DNA of 64,000 bases from Alteromonadaceae bacterium (GTDB lineage: Bacteria > Pseudomonadota > Gammaproteobacteria > Enterobacterales > Alteromonadaceae), in contig JAESPQ010000054.1 of assembly GCA_016765535.1 (NCBI GenBank), positions 42,438-106,437 of the forward strand. The letters are read 5' to 3'. The translations under genes and the position numbers were made by a program. The number at the start of each line of letters is the position of its first letter. Position 1 is the first letter of the stretch. Under the pieces are notes generated by a model. It was not told the DNA's origin, did not search any database, and was given only the letters and a program-made list of their open reading frames with translations. Positions 36,960 through 47,092 of this stretch are shown in pieces.

Positions 36960-37664
36960 CTATAAAAGACTTTCTAACGTTAACACCATCATATCTTTAA
37001 AGGTGTTTTCACGTTCATCAGCGGTGGTTTGCTCGCCTGTTTTTATATGATCGCTCACCGTTAATACCGTTAACGCTTTTTTGCCATATTCAGCAGCAAC
37101 CCCATATAAGCCTGCGGCTTCCATTTCAACGGCTAAAATCCCGTGGTTTTCCATGGTAGCAAACATTTCAGGCTGTGGCGTATAAAATAAGTCAGCAGTG
37201 AAAATATTACCTATATGTATTGGCATTTTTAATTTTTTCGCCGTATGTACCACATCATGTAATAAACCAAAATCAGCACAGGCGGCAAAGTCGCAATTGT
37301 TAAAACGCATTCTATTTACGTTAGAATCGGTACTTGCTGCCATGCCTATAACAATATCACGCACTTTAATATCGTCACGTACGGCGCCACAAGAGCCAAT
37401 ACGAATGATATTTTCTACACCGTAGTCTTTATATAATTCAGTGGCGTAAATAGAAATAGAGGGAATACCCATACCTGATGCCATTACTGAAACACGTTTA
37501 CCTTTATAGGTACCAGTGTAACCTAAAATATTTCTTACGCGCGTTACGCATTTAGCATCGTCTAAAAAAGTTTCGGCGATAAATTTTGCTCTGAGTGGGT
37601 CGCCGGGCATTAATACCGTTTCAGCGAAATCGCCTTGTGCGGCTTCAATATGTGGAGTTGCCAT
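36960..37664 (-). CDS. deoD: Purine nucleoside phosphorylase DeoD-type
   Basis: The 234-residue hexameric-type phosphorylase splits purine (deoxy)nucleosides to base and (deoxy)ribose-1-phosphate. It carries the phosphate-binding GDPLRAKF (about residues 20-27), RIGSCGAV, the VEMEAAGLY nucleoside-binding segment and SDHI near the C-terminus. Length matches E. coli DeoD (239). It is convergent with the TonB receptor gene, sharing the terminator region, and closes the nucleoside island on the right. Its products enter DeoB and then DeoC. Confidence 0.97.
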   Translation of the reverse strand: MATPHIEAAQGDFAETVLMPGDPLRAKFIAETFLDDAKCVTRVRNILGYTGTYKGKRVSVMASGMGIPSISIYATELYKDYGVENIIRIGSCGAVRDDIKVRDIVIGMAASTDSNVNRMRFNNCDFAACADFGLLHDVVHTAKKLKMPIHIGNIFTADLFYTPQPEMFATMENHGILAVEMEAAGLYGVAAEYGKKALTVLTVSDHIKTGEQTTADERENTFKDMMVLTLESLL

Positions 37665-38046
37665 TGTGCATCCTTAAAAGTGAAAATTCAGTAAGTTTCT
37701 AGCCAATATTTTAAGTTTAGGTAATTAAAAATAAAACGCTGCTATCAAGGATGTTTTACTGAAAGTAAATGATAAATATTCTTGTAAGTAGGCATATTAA
37801 TTTACTGTAGAAGTAATTTCAAACATCAAAAGAAAAAACATTAACCTTTTGGTTAACTAATGCTATTTATTTCATCGTAAAGTACACTTTATTTATCAAT
37901 TACGGCAATTAGTGATGGTATTGTCTGTTTATCACTGGTAAATTTAATTTGGGTTAACCGTATAGGCGTCTAGACGTAAATTCTAGTCGTAAATAAAACG
38001 CAAATGATTTAATAAAAAATAGATAATAGAAGTAAAGAGAAAAGTA
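37665..38046. other. Intergenic region between deoD and the DAHP synthase gene
   Basis: This 382-bp gap separates divergent deoD and aroG and must hold both promoters. The one structured element I see is TTAACC-TTTT-GGTTAA (37841-37856), a perfect 6-4-6 inverted repeat about 180-190 bp from either start. A second GGTTAACC lies at 37951-37960. No open frame with recognisable coding content is present. Confidence 0.5.
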
Positions 38047-39102
38047 ATGACTTACCAAACTGATGATGTTCGTATAAATAAAATTAAAGATTTATTACCA
38101 CCTATCGCGTTATTAGAGCGATTTCCTGCCTCTGAAAAAGCGACAAAATCGGTTTTTAATGGACGACAAGCTATCGCTGATATTTTAGCTGGCAATAATA
38201 ATCGCTTATTGGTAGTGATTGGCCCTTGTTCCATTCATGATCCTATTGCTGCATTAGAATACGGTGAAAAACTCGTACAGTTACGCGAAAAATATAAAGA
38301 GTCGCTAGAAATTGTGATGCGAGTATATTTTGAAAAACCGCGTACTACAGTAGGTTGGAAAGGGTTAATTAATGACCCTTATATGGATAACAGCTTTAAA
38401 CTTAATGATGGCTTACGTATCGGTCGAAAATTATTACTCGATTTAAATGAACTAGGTTTACCTACCGCAGGTGAATTTTTAGATATGATCACGCCACAAT
38501 ACATGGCTGATTTTATGTGCTGGGGAGCAATTGGCGCACGCACCACTGAATCACAAGTTCATCGTGAACTTGCTTCTGGCTTATCTTGTCCTGTGGGTTT
38601 TAAAAATGGCACTGACGGCACCGTAAAAGTTGCCATTGACGCGATTGGCTCTGCTGCGGCTGCACATCATTTTTTATCAGTGACCAAATTTGGTCATGCT
38701 GCTATTGTTCAAACTACAGGCAATAAAGATTGTCATATTATTTTACGTGGTGGTAAAAGTACTAACTTTGATGCTGATAGTGTAAAAGTGGTTACTGATG
38801 ATCTTAAAAAAGCAAACTTAAATGACAAAATTATGATTGATTTTAGTCATGCAAATAGCCAGAAAAAGTTTAAAAATCAATTATTAGTTAATGACGATGT
38901 TTGTGGGCAAATAGTACAAGGCAATAAACAAATATTTGGGGTAATGGTTGAATCGAATCTAGTTGAAGGTCGCCAAAACTTAGTGAACAACAAAGCTGAA
39001 GTGTATGGTCAAAGTATTACCGATGCGTGCATTGGCTGGCAAGATACAGAATCATTATTAGCACAATTAAATGATGCGGTATCTGTTCGTTCAGCTAGGT
39101 AA
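38047..39102 (+). CDS. aroG: 3-deoxy-7-phosphoheptulonate synthase, AroG-like
   Basis: The 351-residue class I DAHP synthase condenses phosphoenolpyruvate and erythrose-4-phosphate, the entry step of the shikimate pathway. It shows LLVVIGPCSIHDP, EKPRTTVGWKGLINDP, IGARTTESQVHREL, and GFKNGTDG, all typical. The N-terminus DVRINKIKDLLPPIALLERFP resembles E. coli AroG (Phe-sensitive isozyme) rather than AroH. A second, AroH-like copy is at the right edge of the window. No TyrR box is evident upstream, so regulation is likely by feedback on the enzyme. Confidence 0.93.
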   Translation: MTYQTDDVRINKIKDLLPPIALLERFPASEKATKSVFNGRQAIADILAGNNNRLLVVIGPCSIHDPIAALEYGEKLVQLREKYKESLEIVMRVYFEKPRTTVGWKGLINDPYMDNSFKLNDGLRIGRKLLLDLNELGLPTAGEFLDMITPQYMADFMCWGAIGARTTESQVHRELASGLSCPVGFKNGTDGTVKVAIDAIGSAAAAHHFLSVTKFGHAAIVQTTGNKDCHIILRGGKSTNFDADSVKVVTDDLKKANLNDKIMIDFSHANSQKKFKNQLLVNDDVCGQIVQGNKQIFGVMVESNLVEGRQNLVNNKAEVYGQSITDACIGWQDTESLLAQLNDAVSVRSAR

Positions 39103-39155
39103 GAGTCAATTCTTAAATTAAGATACCTGAATTTGTTTAAATAAATGATAAAATA

Positions 39156-39587
39156 TTAAAAAGGATCTTTTAATATTTTATCAATATACCAACGGCCATC
39201 TTTTTGAATAAGCGATAAGCGTTTTATATCTTTAATTCGTTCATTTTGATACATACCATCAAAATAAATAGTAATAGTAGCTTTATTTTTAAATAGCTGC
39301 CTTACTTTTACGCCAGTATCTTCTGTTTTTATATCAACATGATCATAAGACATATTAAATAAATGACGACCAACTCCTCTTGCATATCGATACGATAATA
39401 TAATTCTAGAAAGTTGAGGAACGCAAACCGCTGCAGCTTTATTTATATCTCTATCATTATATAAAGCCGAAAAGAAAGATATGGATATTTGCTCCGGATT
39501 TTCGTTAGCATCAATCTCTTTGTCGTTATCGGTACAAGCACTAAGCAATAGGAAAAATGGTAATATAAAAATTTTAACAAATTTCAT
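39156..39587 (-). CDS. Small lipoprotein with NTF2-like/DUF4878-type fold, unknown function
   Basis: The 143-residue product has a lipoprotein signal peptide with lipobox LSAC (Cys18). A 120-residue soluble domain follows with the pattern of an NTF2-like or DUF4878-type fold: an N-terminal helix (PEQISISFFSALYNDRDI) and C-terminal strands ending in LSLIQKDGRWYIDKIL. Proteins of this kind usually sit on the periplasmic face as small accessory factors. It is monocistronic, convergent with aroG, and its partner is unknown. Confidence 0.7.
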   Translation of the reverse strand: MKFVKIFILPFFLLLSACTDNDKEIDANENPEQISISFFSALYNDRDINKAAAVCVPQLSRIILSYRYARGVGRHLFNMSYDHVDIKTEDTGVKVRQLFKNKATITIYFDGMYQNERIKDIKRLSLIQKDGRWYIDKILKDPF

Positions 39588-40054
39588 TGGTGAATATTAA
39601 ATCTCAATAAGTAAAGTGCTAATATCCTAGCATTTATGGATTAAATGACAATCATTATGAGCGATTTATTCCCTACAAATTAGAGAAACTATGCTGTTTC
39701 TAAACTGGAGTGAACATAGTGGGCCATAAATTGTCCTCAAAATGATGGTAGATCGGGTTGCATTTGAAAGCGGTTATTTTCCGATAATTCAATTTACAGA
39801 TTGTTAAATACCATACATTCATCGGTCTTGCCTAAAGGCGTTTCTAATTATAGCTGAATTCTGCATCTTCAGGTGGAGCGGTTATATAATACCAGTTTGT
39901 GAGATTGACATAACATATTTGTAGATATGATAAAGCTGTTCTTAGCTTTATAACACCTTATAAATAGGCTACAAATAATTGATTGAAATAAGCGACGAAA
40001 CGCAAAAACCAACCATTAGCAGTCCGTTTGCTTTTATTGTTAATTATCTATGGA
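39588..40054. other. 467-bp intergenic region with no recognised gene
   Basis: No frame longer than about 30 codons reads like protein on either strand. A hairpin ATAAAGCT-GTTCTT-AGCTTTAT (39930-39951) lies 104 bp downstream of the 40055 gene and could be a weak terminator for it. Base composition is less AT-rich than other gaps (words such as AGGTGGAGCGG), which hints at a decayed gene or mobile-element remnant, but I cannot identify one. Confidence 0.4.
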
Positions 40055-42391
40055 TCACGGTATCCATGCATAACTTATTTTACTAAAGAAAGTACGTTGA
40101 TCGCGCTTTAATGTAGATAAATCATCATCTTGATAACTACTGTCTGAATAACCTAAAAAGAATACTGTTTGCGGATTTACTTTATATGAATAAATTAATT
40201 GTGTCGACAAACTACGATCTCTTTTTCCATAAAAGGTGTTGGGATTATTATTGGGGTTTCTATTAACATCACTATAAACCATGCTTAATTTTAAATAGCT
40301 CTGTACGTCAAATTGATAAGAAATACGCACATCGGTTAAATTGGCGATATAAACATTTTTACCTTCGCTATCTAACTTACTATAAGTCTGATTAATACCC
40401 ACTTCTAAATGATTAGTTAAATTTATTGAAAAGCCGGGAGATAGTTCTGTTATTGTACCTAATCGGTTATTACCAAAGTCTATTTTATCACCTAGTCGTG
40501 CAATGACATTTACAAAAATTCTATTGCTAGGTTGAAAGTCAGCATAAAAATCTAAATAATTTTCATTAAATAAATGCGCATTATTTTTAATGCTAGTATT
40601 ATTGCGGTCTTGTCGTAAACCTACTTTATTACTAATATGATAAGAGACATCAATAGTCGATAGCATTGAACCGTAAAAAAGCACGGCAATAGCACTGTCG
40701 CGTTCAAGTAACTCGCCATTTTCATTATCTTGTGTGTACCAACGTCCACTAAAATGAACTTCTTGCCAATTATCGTTATTATCGGCATAAACAATTCGAC
40801 TGACACTTAAACTTTTTTTCTCAAAATCGGCTCTAGGCATAAATCCTAAATCAGCGCGAAAGTTTTTACCTATTTTTTGATAACCTGCGTTAGCTTGCCA
40901 AAATTCTGAGTTATGCTTTAAGTCTATTTTAATCGCTTGGTCGGTAAAACTATCGTTATTATTTTTAGTGGTTAAATTATCTTGTTGAGTCTCACTAGTT
41001 AACAGTTGTACTAAAGCTAAATTAGAATCATTAAAGCGATATTTACTGTCGATGCCCGTAACATAGTTATGATACGAATTAGATTTTCGCAACGTGCCAA
41101 TAATACCAAAAGATAAGTTATCATTAACATTGTAACGATAATTCGCCGCTCCTGAATAGCTTTTTTCGTTTAATGATATTAAGCGTGATTGGGTACTACT
41201 TGGCATAATAAAGTTGGTTTCTTTATCATTAGTTAAAAACACGCCATAGCTATGATTTTTTTCACGGCTAGTGAGTTTTACACCAAAATCAGGATCAGCA
41301 ATATTGCGAGTGTAAACCAAATTATAATTACTAGCGAAATAATCGGAGTTTTCTAAGAAAAAAGTACGTTTTTCATCATAAAATAATGAAAAGGCAGTAT
41401 TAACATTAAGTTGTCCTGCATCAGACTCAACGGTTGAAAAATCGGGATTTATAGTAGTATTTAATAGAGTGCTTGGTGTTATTCCCCAACGTAAATCAAT
41501 ACCAGTATCGGTTTTATTATTTTTATTATAACTATCATTGTTGCTGTATATGTCTCTAGTATCATTACGGCTAGCAACAGCAAAAGGAGTTAAGGTAATA
41601 TTTTGACCTATTTCTGCTTCTTTAAATCCCGTGATTTCAGGCATTTGACAGATCCAACAAGCATTGTTGCGATCAATAGGCATGTGTGAAATACGCAAAC
41701 GCTCGTTACGAGGATATAAACGCACTAACTCTATTGCCCACGTTTTTTCTTGTTTGCCTTGCACAAAATTTAAGCTATTAAACGGGATTGCTATTTCAAC
41801 TTGATAACCTTGTTTGGTAATTTTACCGTAAGATTGCCAGATACCATCCCATAAATAGTTATTATCACCAGTGACTTCATTTTGAATAGAATCATTTTGT
41901 ACACCAAAGGGATTAACTAAAAAGGTGTAATTTAAACGACGAGAATTAAAGGTATCAAGTTTTAAACCAACTAAATCATCTCCCCACTTAGTATCTCGGT
42001 CGCCTAAAAATCCAATAATATTTTCAGGGTGAGGATCATCAGCAATAAAAGAGACGTAAAGGTATTCGCCATTTTCAATAATTTTAGCGGTAGTTTTTAC
42101 GGGGCTAGGTAAATTATTCCACGGATCATTAACAATATTTAAAGGGATCGTTAATGCTTGTTGCCACGCTTGATCACTTAACTCACCGTCTATGGTTATT
42201 GAACTTTTACTGTGGGGAATAGCAAAGCTTTTAATACCTTGGTTAACAGAAACATTAACCGATAGGGTATTGTCGTTTGTATTTTGTTCGCCGTGTGAAT
42301 AACTAAAACTACTGAATGTTAAACTAAATGCTAATAGTATACTTATAGAAGCAGCACTTACTTTTACATTGCTTTTCCTTAGGCAATACAT
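40055..42391 (-). CDS. CBM9-like N-terminal domain plus DUF5916-type outer-membrane barrel protein (second of tandem pair)
   Basis: The 778-residue product has a signal peptide (about 1-32), then a CBM9-like beta-sandwich (about 48-240). The sandwich includes ITIDGELSDQAWQQA, the conserved calcium/ligand-type GDDLVGLKLDTF and LVNPFGVQ. A long barrel-like region resembling DUF5916 follows (FSTVESDAGQLNVN and KRTFFLENSDYF, then strands to the C-terminus SYAWIP). The family is common in marine bacteria, probably at the outer membrane, with uncertain substrate (oligosaccharide or peptide are guesses). It is a diverged paralogue of the gene immediately upstream, from tandem duplication. Confidence 0.7.
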   Translation of the reverse strand: MYCLRKSNVKVSAASISILLAFSLTFSSFSYSHGEQNTNDNTLSVNVSVNQGIKSFAIPHSKSSITIDGELSDQAWQQALTIPLNIVNDPWNNLPSPVKTTAKIIENGEYLYVSFIADDPHPENIIGFLGDRDTKWGDDLVGLKLDTFNSRRLNYTFLVNPFGVQNDSIQNEVTGDNNYLWDGIWQSYGKITKQGYQVEIAIPFNSLNFVQGKQEKTWAIELVRLYPRNERLRISHMPIDRNNACWICQMPEITGFKEAEIGQNITLTPFAVASRNDTRDIYSNNDSYNKNNKTDTGIDLRWGITPSTLLNTTINPDFSTVESDAGQLNVNTAFSLFYDEKRTFFLENSDYFASNYNLVYTRNIADPDFGVKLTSREKNHSYGVFLTNDKETNFIMPSSTQSRLISLNEKSYSGAANYRYNVNDNLSFGIIGTLRKSNSYHNYVTGIDSKYRFNDSNLALVQLLTSETQQDNLTTKNNNDSFTDQAIKIDLKHNSEFWQANAGYQKIGKNFRADLGFMPRADFEKKSLSVSRIVYADNNDNWQEVHFSGRWYTQDNENGELLERDSAIAVLFYGSMLSTIDVSYHISNKVGLRQDRNNTSIKNNAHLFNENYLDFYADFQPSNRIFVNVIARLGDKIDFGNNRLGTITELSPGFSINLTNHLEVGINQTYSKLDSEGKNVYIANLTDVRISYQFDVQSYLKLSMVYSDVNRNPNNNPNTFYGKRDRSLSTQLIYSYKVNPQTVFFLGYSDSSYQDDDLSTLKRDQRTFFSKISYAWIP

Positions 42392-42585
42392 TTTTTCTCC
42401 CTGACTTTATTATTTTTATTGTTTTTTTATTAAAGTAGTATTGTATTTTGAATTGTTATTTAAAGTGCAGTACTAATTTTGAGCGCTATATTGCCAAAAA
42501 ACTGAATAAAATTCAAACATTTATTGCTATAGATAACTATTTGAGCACTAAACATTAGCAAACGCTTAATTATTGAGCTTATTTA

Positions 42586-45027
42586 TTAACCTAACCATGC
42601 ATAACTAAATTTCATAAAAATGCTCCGTTGATCTCTTTCTATCTCTGAAAAATCACCTGTAGTATCACTGTGGTCGATATAACCTAGGTAAAATACCGTC
42701 TGAGAGTTTAATTTATAGGCGTATAAAAGCTCGGTTGATAAATTTCTTTTTTTCGCGGTAATATCATCTGGATTGCTATAAAGGTAATTAAGCGGATTTT
42801 TATCAGTATTATTATAAATTAAGGTAAAGCGAATAAAACTACGTAAATTAAATTGATAAGTGCTACGAACATCGCTTAAGCGAGCATTAAAAACATTGTT
42901 ATTGTTAATATTAGCGTTATCAGCATTAAGTTGACTGAAAGTGTGACGAAGTCTTAATTCCCAATGACTATTTATGTTCCAATTCACACTGGGTACGAAC
43001 CTGATTTCTGTACCTAAACGATCACTGCTAAAATCAATGGCATCGCCATAACTAAGACGGCTGCTTAAGTTAAGATTACCCCATGGTTTAATTTGCGCAT
43101 TTAACTGTATATTGTTTAAGGTAAATAGTGTGGTATTTCCTTCAATAGTTAATAAACTCTTATCAAAACGACGACCAACTTTATTGCGATGTATTATTCC
43201 TAGACGTACAGAACTATCATAATTAGCCCGTAATTGTAGATTTAATCCCATTCGGCGCTCTATTAATTCATTATTGTCGTTATGGCCGATGCCACCTTCA
43301 GTAGCAATTTTAAACTGTGTCCACCATTGGTTTTCTTCGCCGTACCAGCGATGACTAAGACCATAACTAAAATCATTTTGATCAATTTTGGCAATAAAAC
43401 CTAAATCGCCACGAAATCCTGCATTGCGACGGTTATAGTTGAGTCGATAAAACCATTTGTCATCGGTGTGAAAATAACCAATTTTAAAGGCATTACCACT
43501 AAAAGGTTGCTCTTTTAAGGTGCGTAGTACGTTTTCATTTATATCACAGCCATTAAGATCACACGTTTTATTGCCACTAGATGCTAAGTTTAATGGTGTT
43601 TGGCAATCTTGAGGATTTTCTGCTTGGCAAAATTGTTCAAATAAATTTTGGGGATATTGTGTTTTTGAATATAAACTTTGAAATTTAATAACATCAGTAC
43701 TGTTTAAGCGAAAGCGGCCATCAATGCCATGTACTTGGTTATTATAATCAAGAGAACTTCTTAACGTACTGGTCCAGCCCAAAGTAATATTACTATTGTA
43801 ATTATAACGATAGCGAATGACTGCGGCTTTAGAACTCTGTTCAATAGTGGCTATATTTGATGAGCGATTACCGGGGATCAAAATGTTAGTGTTTTTATCA
43901 TCGGTTAAAAACAAGGCAAAAGAATGATCATTTTGGCGTGCCGTCAATTTAGCGCCAATATTTGGTGCATTAATATTTCGGGTATAAATTAAATTATAGT
44001 CACTATCAAAGTAATCAGCATTGTCTAAGAAGAAAGGTCGCTTTTCTTGAAAGAACAAGGCAAAGTTATTGTTTATACTTAACTGTGCGCTGTCGGTTTC
44101 AACAGTAGAAAAATCTGGATTTATGGTAGTATTAAGTAGAATATCAGGGGTTATTCCCCAACGTATATCTAAACTTGGCTCGGTATTGTATTCTCGTTGC
44201 CATTGTTTATTTTCGCTATTAGTTGGCAAGTTATCTTTTGCACCAATAACCATTGACGGGGTAATTATAAGGTTATTGCCTTGTTTTGCACCAGCAAAAC
44301 CTTGAGCGATAGCCAATTGGCATATTTCACAGCTATTTGCTCTATCAAGATAAATGTTTGATAAACGTAAAAATTGTTTACGAGGATAAAAACGTAATAA
44401 TTCTATTCCCCAACTTTGTATTGGTAGGTCTTCTTTAAAGTTAAGCATGCGCAAAGGTAGGGCCATTTCTACCACATAGCCTTGCTTGGTTATTTTACCA
44501 AAACTTGACCAAATTCCATCCCAAGCATTGCTGTCTTTTTTAGTGATTTCATTTTCAATACCATCCATTTGTACACCAAGAGGATTGACTAAAAAACGAT
44601 AGGCGCTGCGTTGATCGTTATAAGTGTCTATTTTAATACCAACAATATCTTCACCCCAAGATTGATCTCTATCTTTTAAATACGCTCTAATTTTACTGGG
44701 ATCGGGGTCTTGAGCAATAAAGGCAAGGTATAAATTTTCATTATCAGCCATGATAAAAGCTTCAGTATTTACGGGGCTAGGAATGTTGTCAAAAGGGCGC
44801 GTGACATTATTTACTAACACTTTAGTTGCATGTTGCCACTGACTTTCATTTAATTGCGCATCAATAGTTACCTTTCCTTGAATATGGGGAATGGTGATGA
44901 TTTTTTGAGTATTATTAGTTTTGCTAGTCGATAAAGAGATAGTTTGTGCAAAGCTTAGCTGACAAAAAAACGTTAAGAAAAAGAGTGTAGATAAAATAAA
45001 AATTAACTTGTTTTTAAGCAACAACAT
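42586..45027 (-). CDS. CBM9-like N-terminal domain plus DUF5916-type outer-membrane barrel protein (first of tandem pair)
   Basis: The 813-residue paralogue of the downstream gene has the same order. A signal peptide ends near SFA-QT (about residue 28). A CBM9-like sandwich follows (VTIDAQLNESQWQHA, GEDIVGIKIDTYND, LVNPLGVQMDG), then the barrel region with FSTVETDSAQLSIN and KRPFFLDNADYF. It ends with SYAWLG, matching the paralogue's SYAWIP. Compared with the other copy it has an insert near residues 470-500 with four cysteines (CQAENPQDC, CDLNGCD), possibly a disulphide-stabilised loop. The 194-bp gap between the copies is AT-rich and empty. Confidence 0.7.
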   Translation of the reverse strand: MLLLKNKLIFILSTLFFLTFFCQLSFAQTISLSTSKTNNTQKIITIPHIQGKVTIDAQLNESQWQHATKVLVNNVTRPFDNIPSPVNTEAFIMADNENLYLAFIAQDPDPSKIRAYLKDRDQSWGEDIVGIKIDTYNDQRSAYRFLVNPLGVQMDGIENEITKKDSNAWDGIWSSFGKITKQGYVVEMALPLRMLNFKEDLPIQSWGIELLRFYPRKQFLRLSNIYLDRANSCEICQLAIAQGFAGAKQGNNLIITPSMVIGAKDNLPTNSENKQWQREYNTEPSLDIRWGITPDILLNTTINPDFSTVETDSAQLSINNNFALFFQEKRPFFLDNADYFDSDYNLIYTRNINAPNIGAKLTARQNDHSFALFLTDDKNTNILIPGNRSSNIATIEQSSKAAVIRYRYNYNSNITLGWTSTLRSSLDYNNQVHGIDGRFRLNSTDVIKFQSLYSKTQYPQNLFEQFCQAENPQDCQTPLNLASSGNKTCDLNGCDINENVLRTLKEQPFSGNAFKIGYFHTDDKWFYRLNYNRRNAGFRGDLGFIAKIDQNDFSYGLSHRWYGEENQWWTQFKIATEGGIGHNDNNELIERRMGLNLQLRANYDSSVRLGIIHRNKVGRRFDKSLLTIEGNTTLFTLNNIQLNAQIKPWGNLNLSSRLSYGDAIDFSSDRLGTEIRFVPSVNWNINSHWELRLRHTFSQLNADNANINNNNVFNARLSDVRSTYQFNLRSFIRFTLIYNNTDKNPLNYLYSNPDDITAKKRNLSTELLYAYKLNSQTVFYLGYIDHSDTTGDFSEIERDQRSIFMKFSYAWLG

Positions 45028-45208
45028 TAATACTTCCAGTTTGGTAAATTTAATAACAGGGCGAATGCTCGACTAAACAAGGCTGAATAGCAATGCCATT
45101 GCGTTATTGTGCTTATTTCTTAAGGTAAATTGTAATTATTACTCGAACCTAAAAAGCTTCTACTGCATAATGTTATTTTTATTCTATAAATTTTATAAAA
45201 AGATTAAC

Positions 45209-45913
45209 ATGCCGTTTTCAATTTTAGATTTAATTGCGCTATTTGTTTTTGTGGTTTGCTGGATTGGCTACACCTATTTTGCTCGCAAAAAAGCAAAAAC
45301 ATCAGATTGTATAGCCCGTTGTTTGCATCAACACCGAATTCATTGGATGAATGAGTTAATTAAACGAGACTTTAGAGTCGGAGATAGTGCCTTATTAGCA
45401 AATTTAGAGCGTAATATTGCTTTTTTTGCTTCGACAACCTTGTTAATTCTTGCGGGTGTACTGACCTTATTTGGACAAGTTGATAAATTGGCGACGGTTA
45501 TTTCGTCATTACATTTTGCGTTAAATCCTAATCATTTCTCTATTCAACTAAAATTAACCTTGTTAACGTTAATTTTTGTGATGGCATTTTTTCTGTTTAC
45601 GTGGTCAATGCGCCAGTATGGTTTTTTGAATGTGATGATAGGAGCTGCTCCCGTTGATTTATCAGGTAAGAATGTTAATTTACAAAAATATGCGATGCAA
45701 ATGGCGATCGTGCAAGATCAAGCTGCGCACTCTTATAATTATGGTTTACGTAGTTATTATTTTTCGTTAGCGGTTATTAGCTGGTTTATTCATCCCGTTA
45801 TTTTTATTCTTGCCAGTCTTTTTGTCGTTTACACCTTATATCATCGTGAATTTAACTCAAAAACAGTGCGCGCTATAACAATAGGGCAAGAGTGTTTAAA
45901 AAAAGATGAATAA
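45209..45913 (+). CDS. DUF599 family inner-membrane protein
   Basis: The 234-residue protein (ATG 45209) has about four transmembrane helices. The DUF599 signatures are CLHQHRIHWMNELIKRD and the conserved NLERNIAFFASTTLLILAG near residue 70. A longer reading from ATG 45107 adds an unlikely 34-residue N-terminal extension. Function of the family is unknown. The next gene (DUF2919) overlaps by 8 bp, so they form an operon; both are small integral membrane proteins with no known partner here. Confidence 0.75.
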   Translation: MPFSILDLIALFVFVVCWIGYTYFARKKAKTSDCIARCLHQHRIHWMNELIKRDFRVGDSALLANLERNIAFFASTTLLILAGVLTLFGQVDKLATVISSLHFALNPNHFSIQLKLTLLTLIFVMAFFLFTWSMRQYGFLNVMIGAAPVDLSGKNVNLQKYAMQMAIVQDQAAHSYNYGLRSYYFSLAVISWFIHPVIFILASLFVVYTLYHREFNSKTVRAITIGQECLKKDE

Positions 45914-46415
45914 AGAACAAACAGTAAATAAGGGGCAAGCTTATGCTCGTTATGGTGTGCACGACTTTGATAGTTTTGATTGTGTTAAATTATCAAAAGG
46001 GATTTATTTATCACTATTGTTTGTTTTACGTGGTTATATTGCATGGATCATATCTATCACTAATATGCGTGATAAAACGGCGATTATTCAATGGTTATAT
46101 CCTGATCCCGCATTATTTTATTTAAGCTTAGCTTCGGGAGTTATCGGTTTATATCTAGTGCTCGTGATAAGTTTACGCCGTCCTGATGCCGCAAATTGGG
46201 TAAAAACAAGTTGGCGACATTATAAAATCATCATAATTATCGCCTTACTTGTTGACTTAATAGTGGAAGTATCGGGATATTGGTATTGGCAATTATCATC
46301 TTTTAATGCGCTTATAAGCCATGCGGTGATCGCCATACTTATTAGTTATTTTACCTTGCGCAGTAAACGTATCGCTTTAAATATAGCGGATTTTCCAGAA
46401 AAACTACCTGAGTAA
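45906..46415 (+). CDS. DUF2919 (YfeZ-like) inner-membrane protein
   Basis: The 169-residue protein has about four transmembrane segments (about residues 35-55, 70-90, 105-125, 130-150), with the opening HDFDSFDCVKLSKGIYLSL typical of the DUF2919 family (E. coli YfeZ). Function is unknown. The gene overlaps the upstream DUF599 gene by 8 bp, indicating coupled translation. It is convergent with rnhA, leaving a 62-bp gap with no clear terminator. Confidence 0.75.
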   Translation: MNKEQTVNKGQAYARYGVHDFDSFDCVKLSKGIYLSLLFVLRGYIAWIISITNMRDKTAIIQWLYPDPALFYLSLASGVIGLYLVLVISLRRPDAANWVKTSWRHYKIIIIIALLVDLIVEVSGYWYWQLSSFNALISHAVIAILISYFTLRSKRIALNIADFPEKLPE

Positions 46416-46477
46416 TAAGTTGTAAGCAGTGCTTAATATTAGACTCAAAGATTACGTATAACCTTTGTTGTGTGCTT

Positions 46478-46942
46478 TTATCCTTTATAACCAGTGTCTG
46501 CTAATAAATCATTACTTTCGGCCGCTTGTCTGGCTAAATCATCACAACGTTCATTTTCTACATGTCCTGAATGACCTTTCACCCAGTTCCACTGTACCTT
46601 ATGACGTTGATTTTCTTGGTGTAATTTCTTCCATAGATCAACATTTTTAACATCTTGTCTGCTAGCTGTTTTCCAATTGTTTTTTTGCCATTTAGTGATC
46701 CATTGTGTGATCCCTTGGCGTACATATTGGCTATCGGTTGTTAAAGTAACCGTACAAGGTTCTTTTAATGACTGCAACGCAACAATGGTTGCTAACATTT
46801 CCATACGATTATTCGTGGTTAATTGGTAACCTTGCGATAATTCTTTAATGTTATCTTTATATTTCAATACCGCGCCATAACCACCAGGTCCCGGATTACC
46901 TAAACAAGAACCATCGGTAAATATTTCTACATGTTTTTGCAT
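46478..46942 (-). CDS. rnhA: Ribonuclease HI
   Basis: The 154-residue enzyme cuts RNA in RNA-DNA hybrids. It shows the catalytic carboxylate set in place: Asp in [12 protein letters not shown] near residue 10, Glu in NNRMEML near residue 48, Asp in TTDSQYV near residue 70, and a C-terminal Asp. Length matches E. coli RnhA (155). It is divergent from dnaQ (about 150 bp apart), the classical rnhA-dnaQ arrangement of gammaproteobacteria, so the intergenic region probably holds overlapping promoters. Confidence 0.98.
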   Translation of the reverse strand: MQKHVEIFTDGSCLGNPGPGGYGAVLKYKDNIKELSQGYQLTTNNRMEMLATIVALQSLKEPCTVTLTTDSQYVRQGITQWITKWQKNNWKTASRQDVKNVDLWKKLHQENQRHKVQWNWVKGHSGHVENERCDDLARQAAESNDLLADTGYKG

Positions 46943-47092
46943 TTGCTTAATTTATTCAATAAAAAATTCACCTAATTCTACCTAAGGCATTTCTTAGTAG
47001 CGACAATTATTTAAATCATTTCACAACTTTGTGGTACTAATTCTAGTAAATATTCATATAATAAACATAGTGCTAATAAATAAGGTCTAAAA

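Noticed and set aside
37841..37960. TrpR- or TyrR-type operator before aroG (GGTTAACTAATGC, GGTTAACC)
   Set aside because: Similarity to known operator consensus sequences is only partial, and the element is nearly 190 bp from the gene start.
39588..40054. Insertion sequence or decayed gene
   Set aside because: Composition hints at a remnant, but no terminal inverted repeats, transposase motif or readable frame were found.
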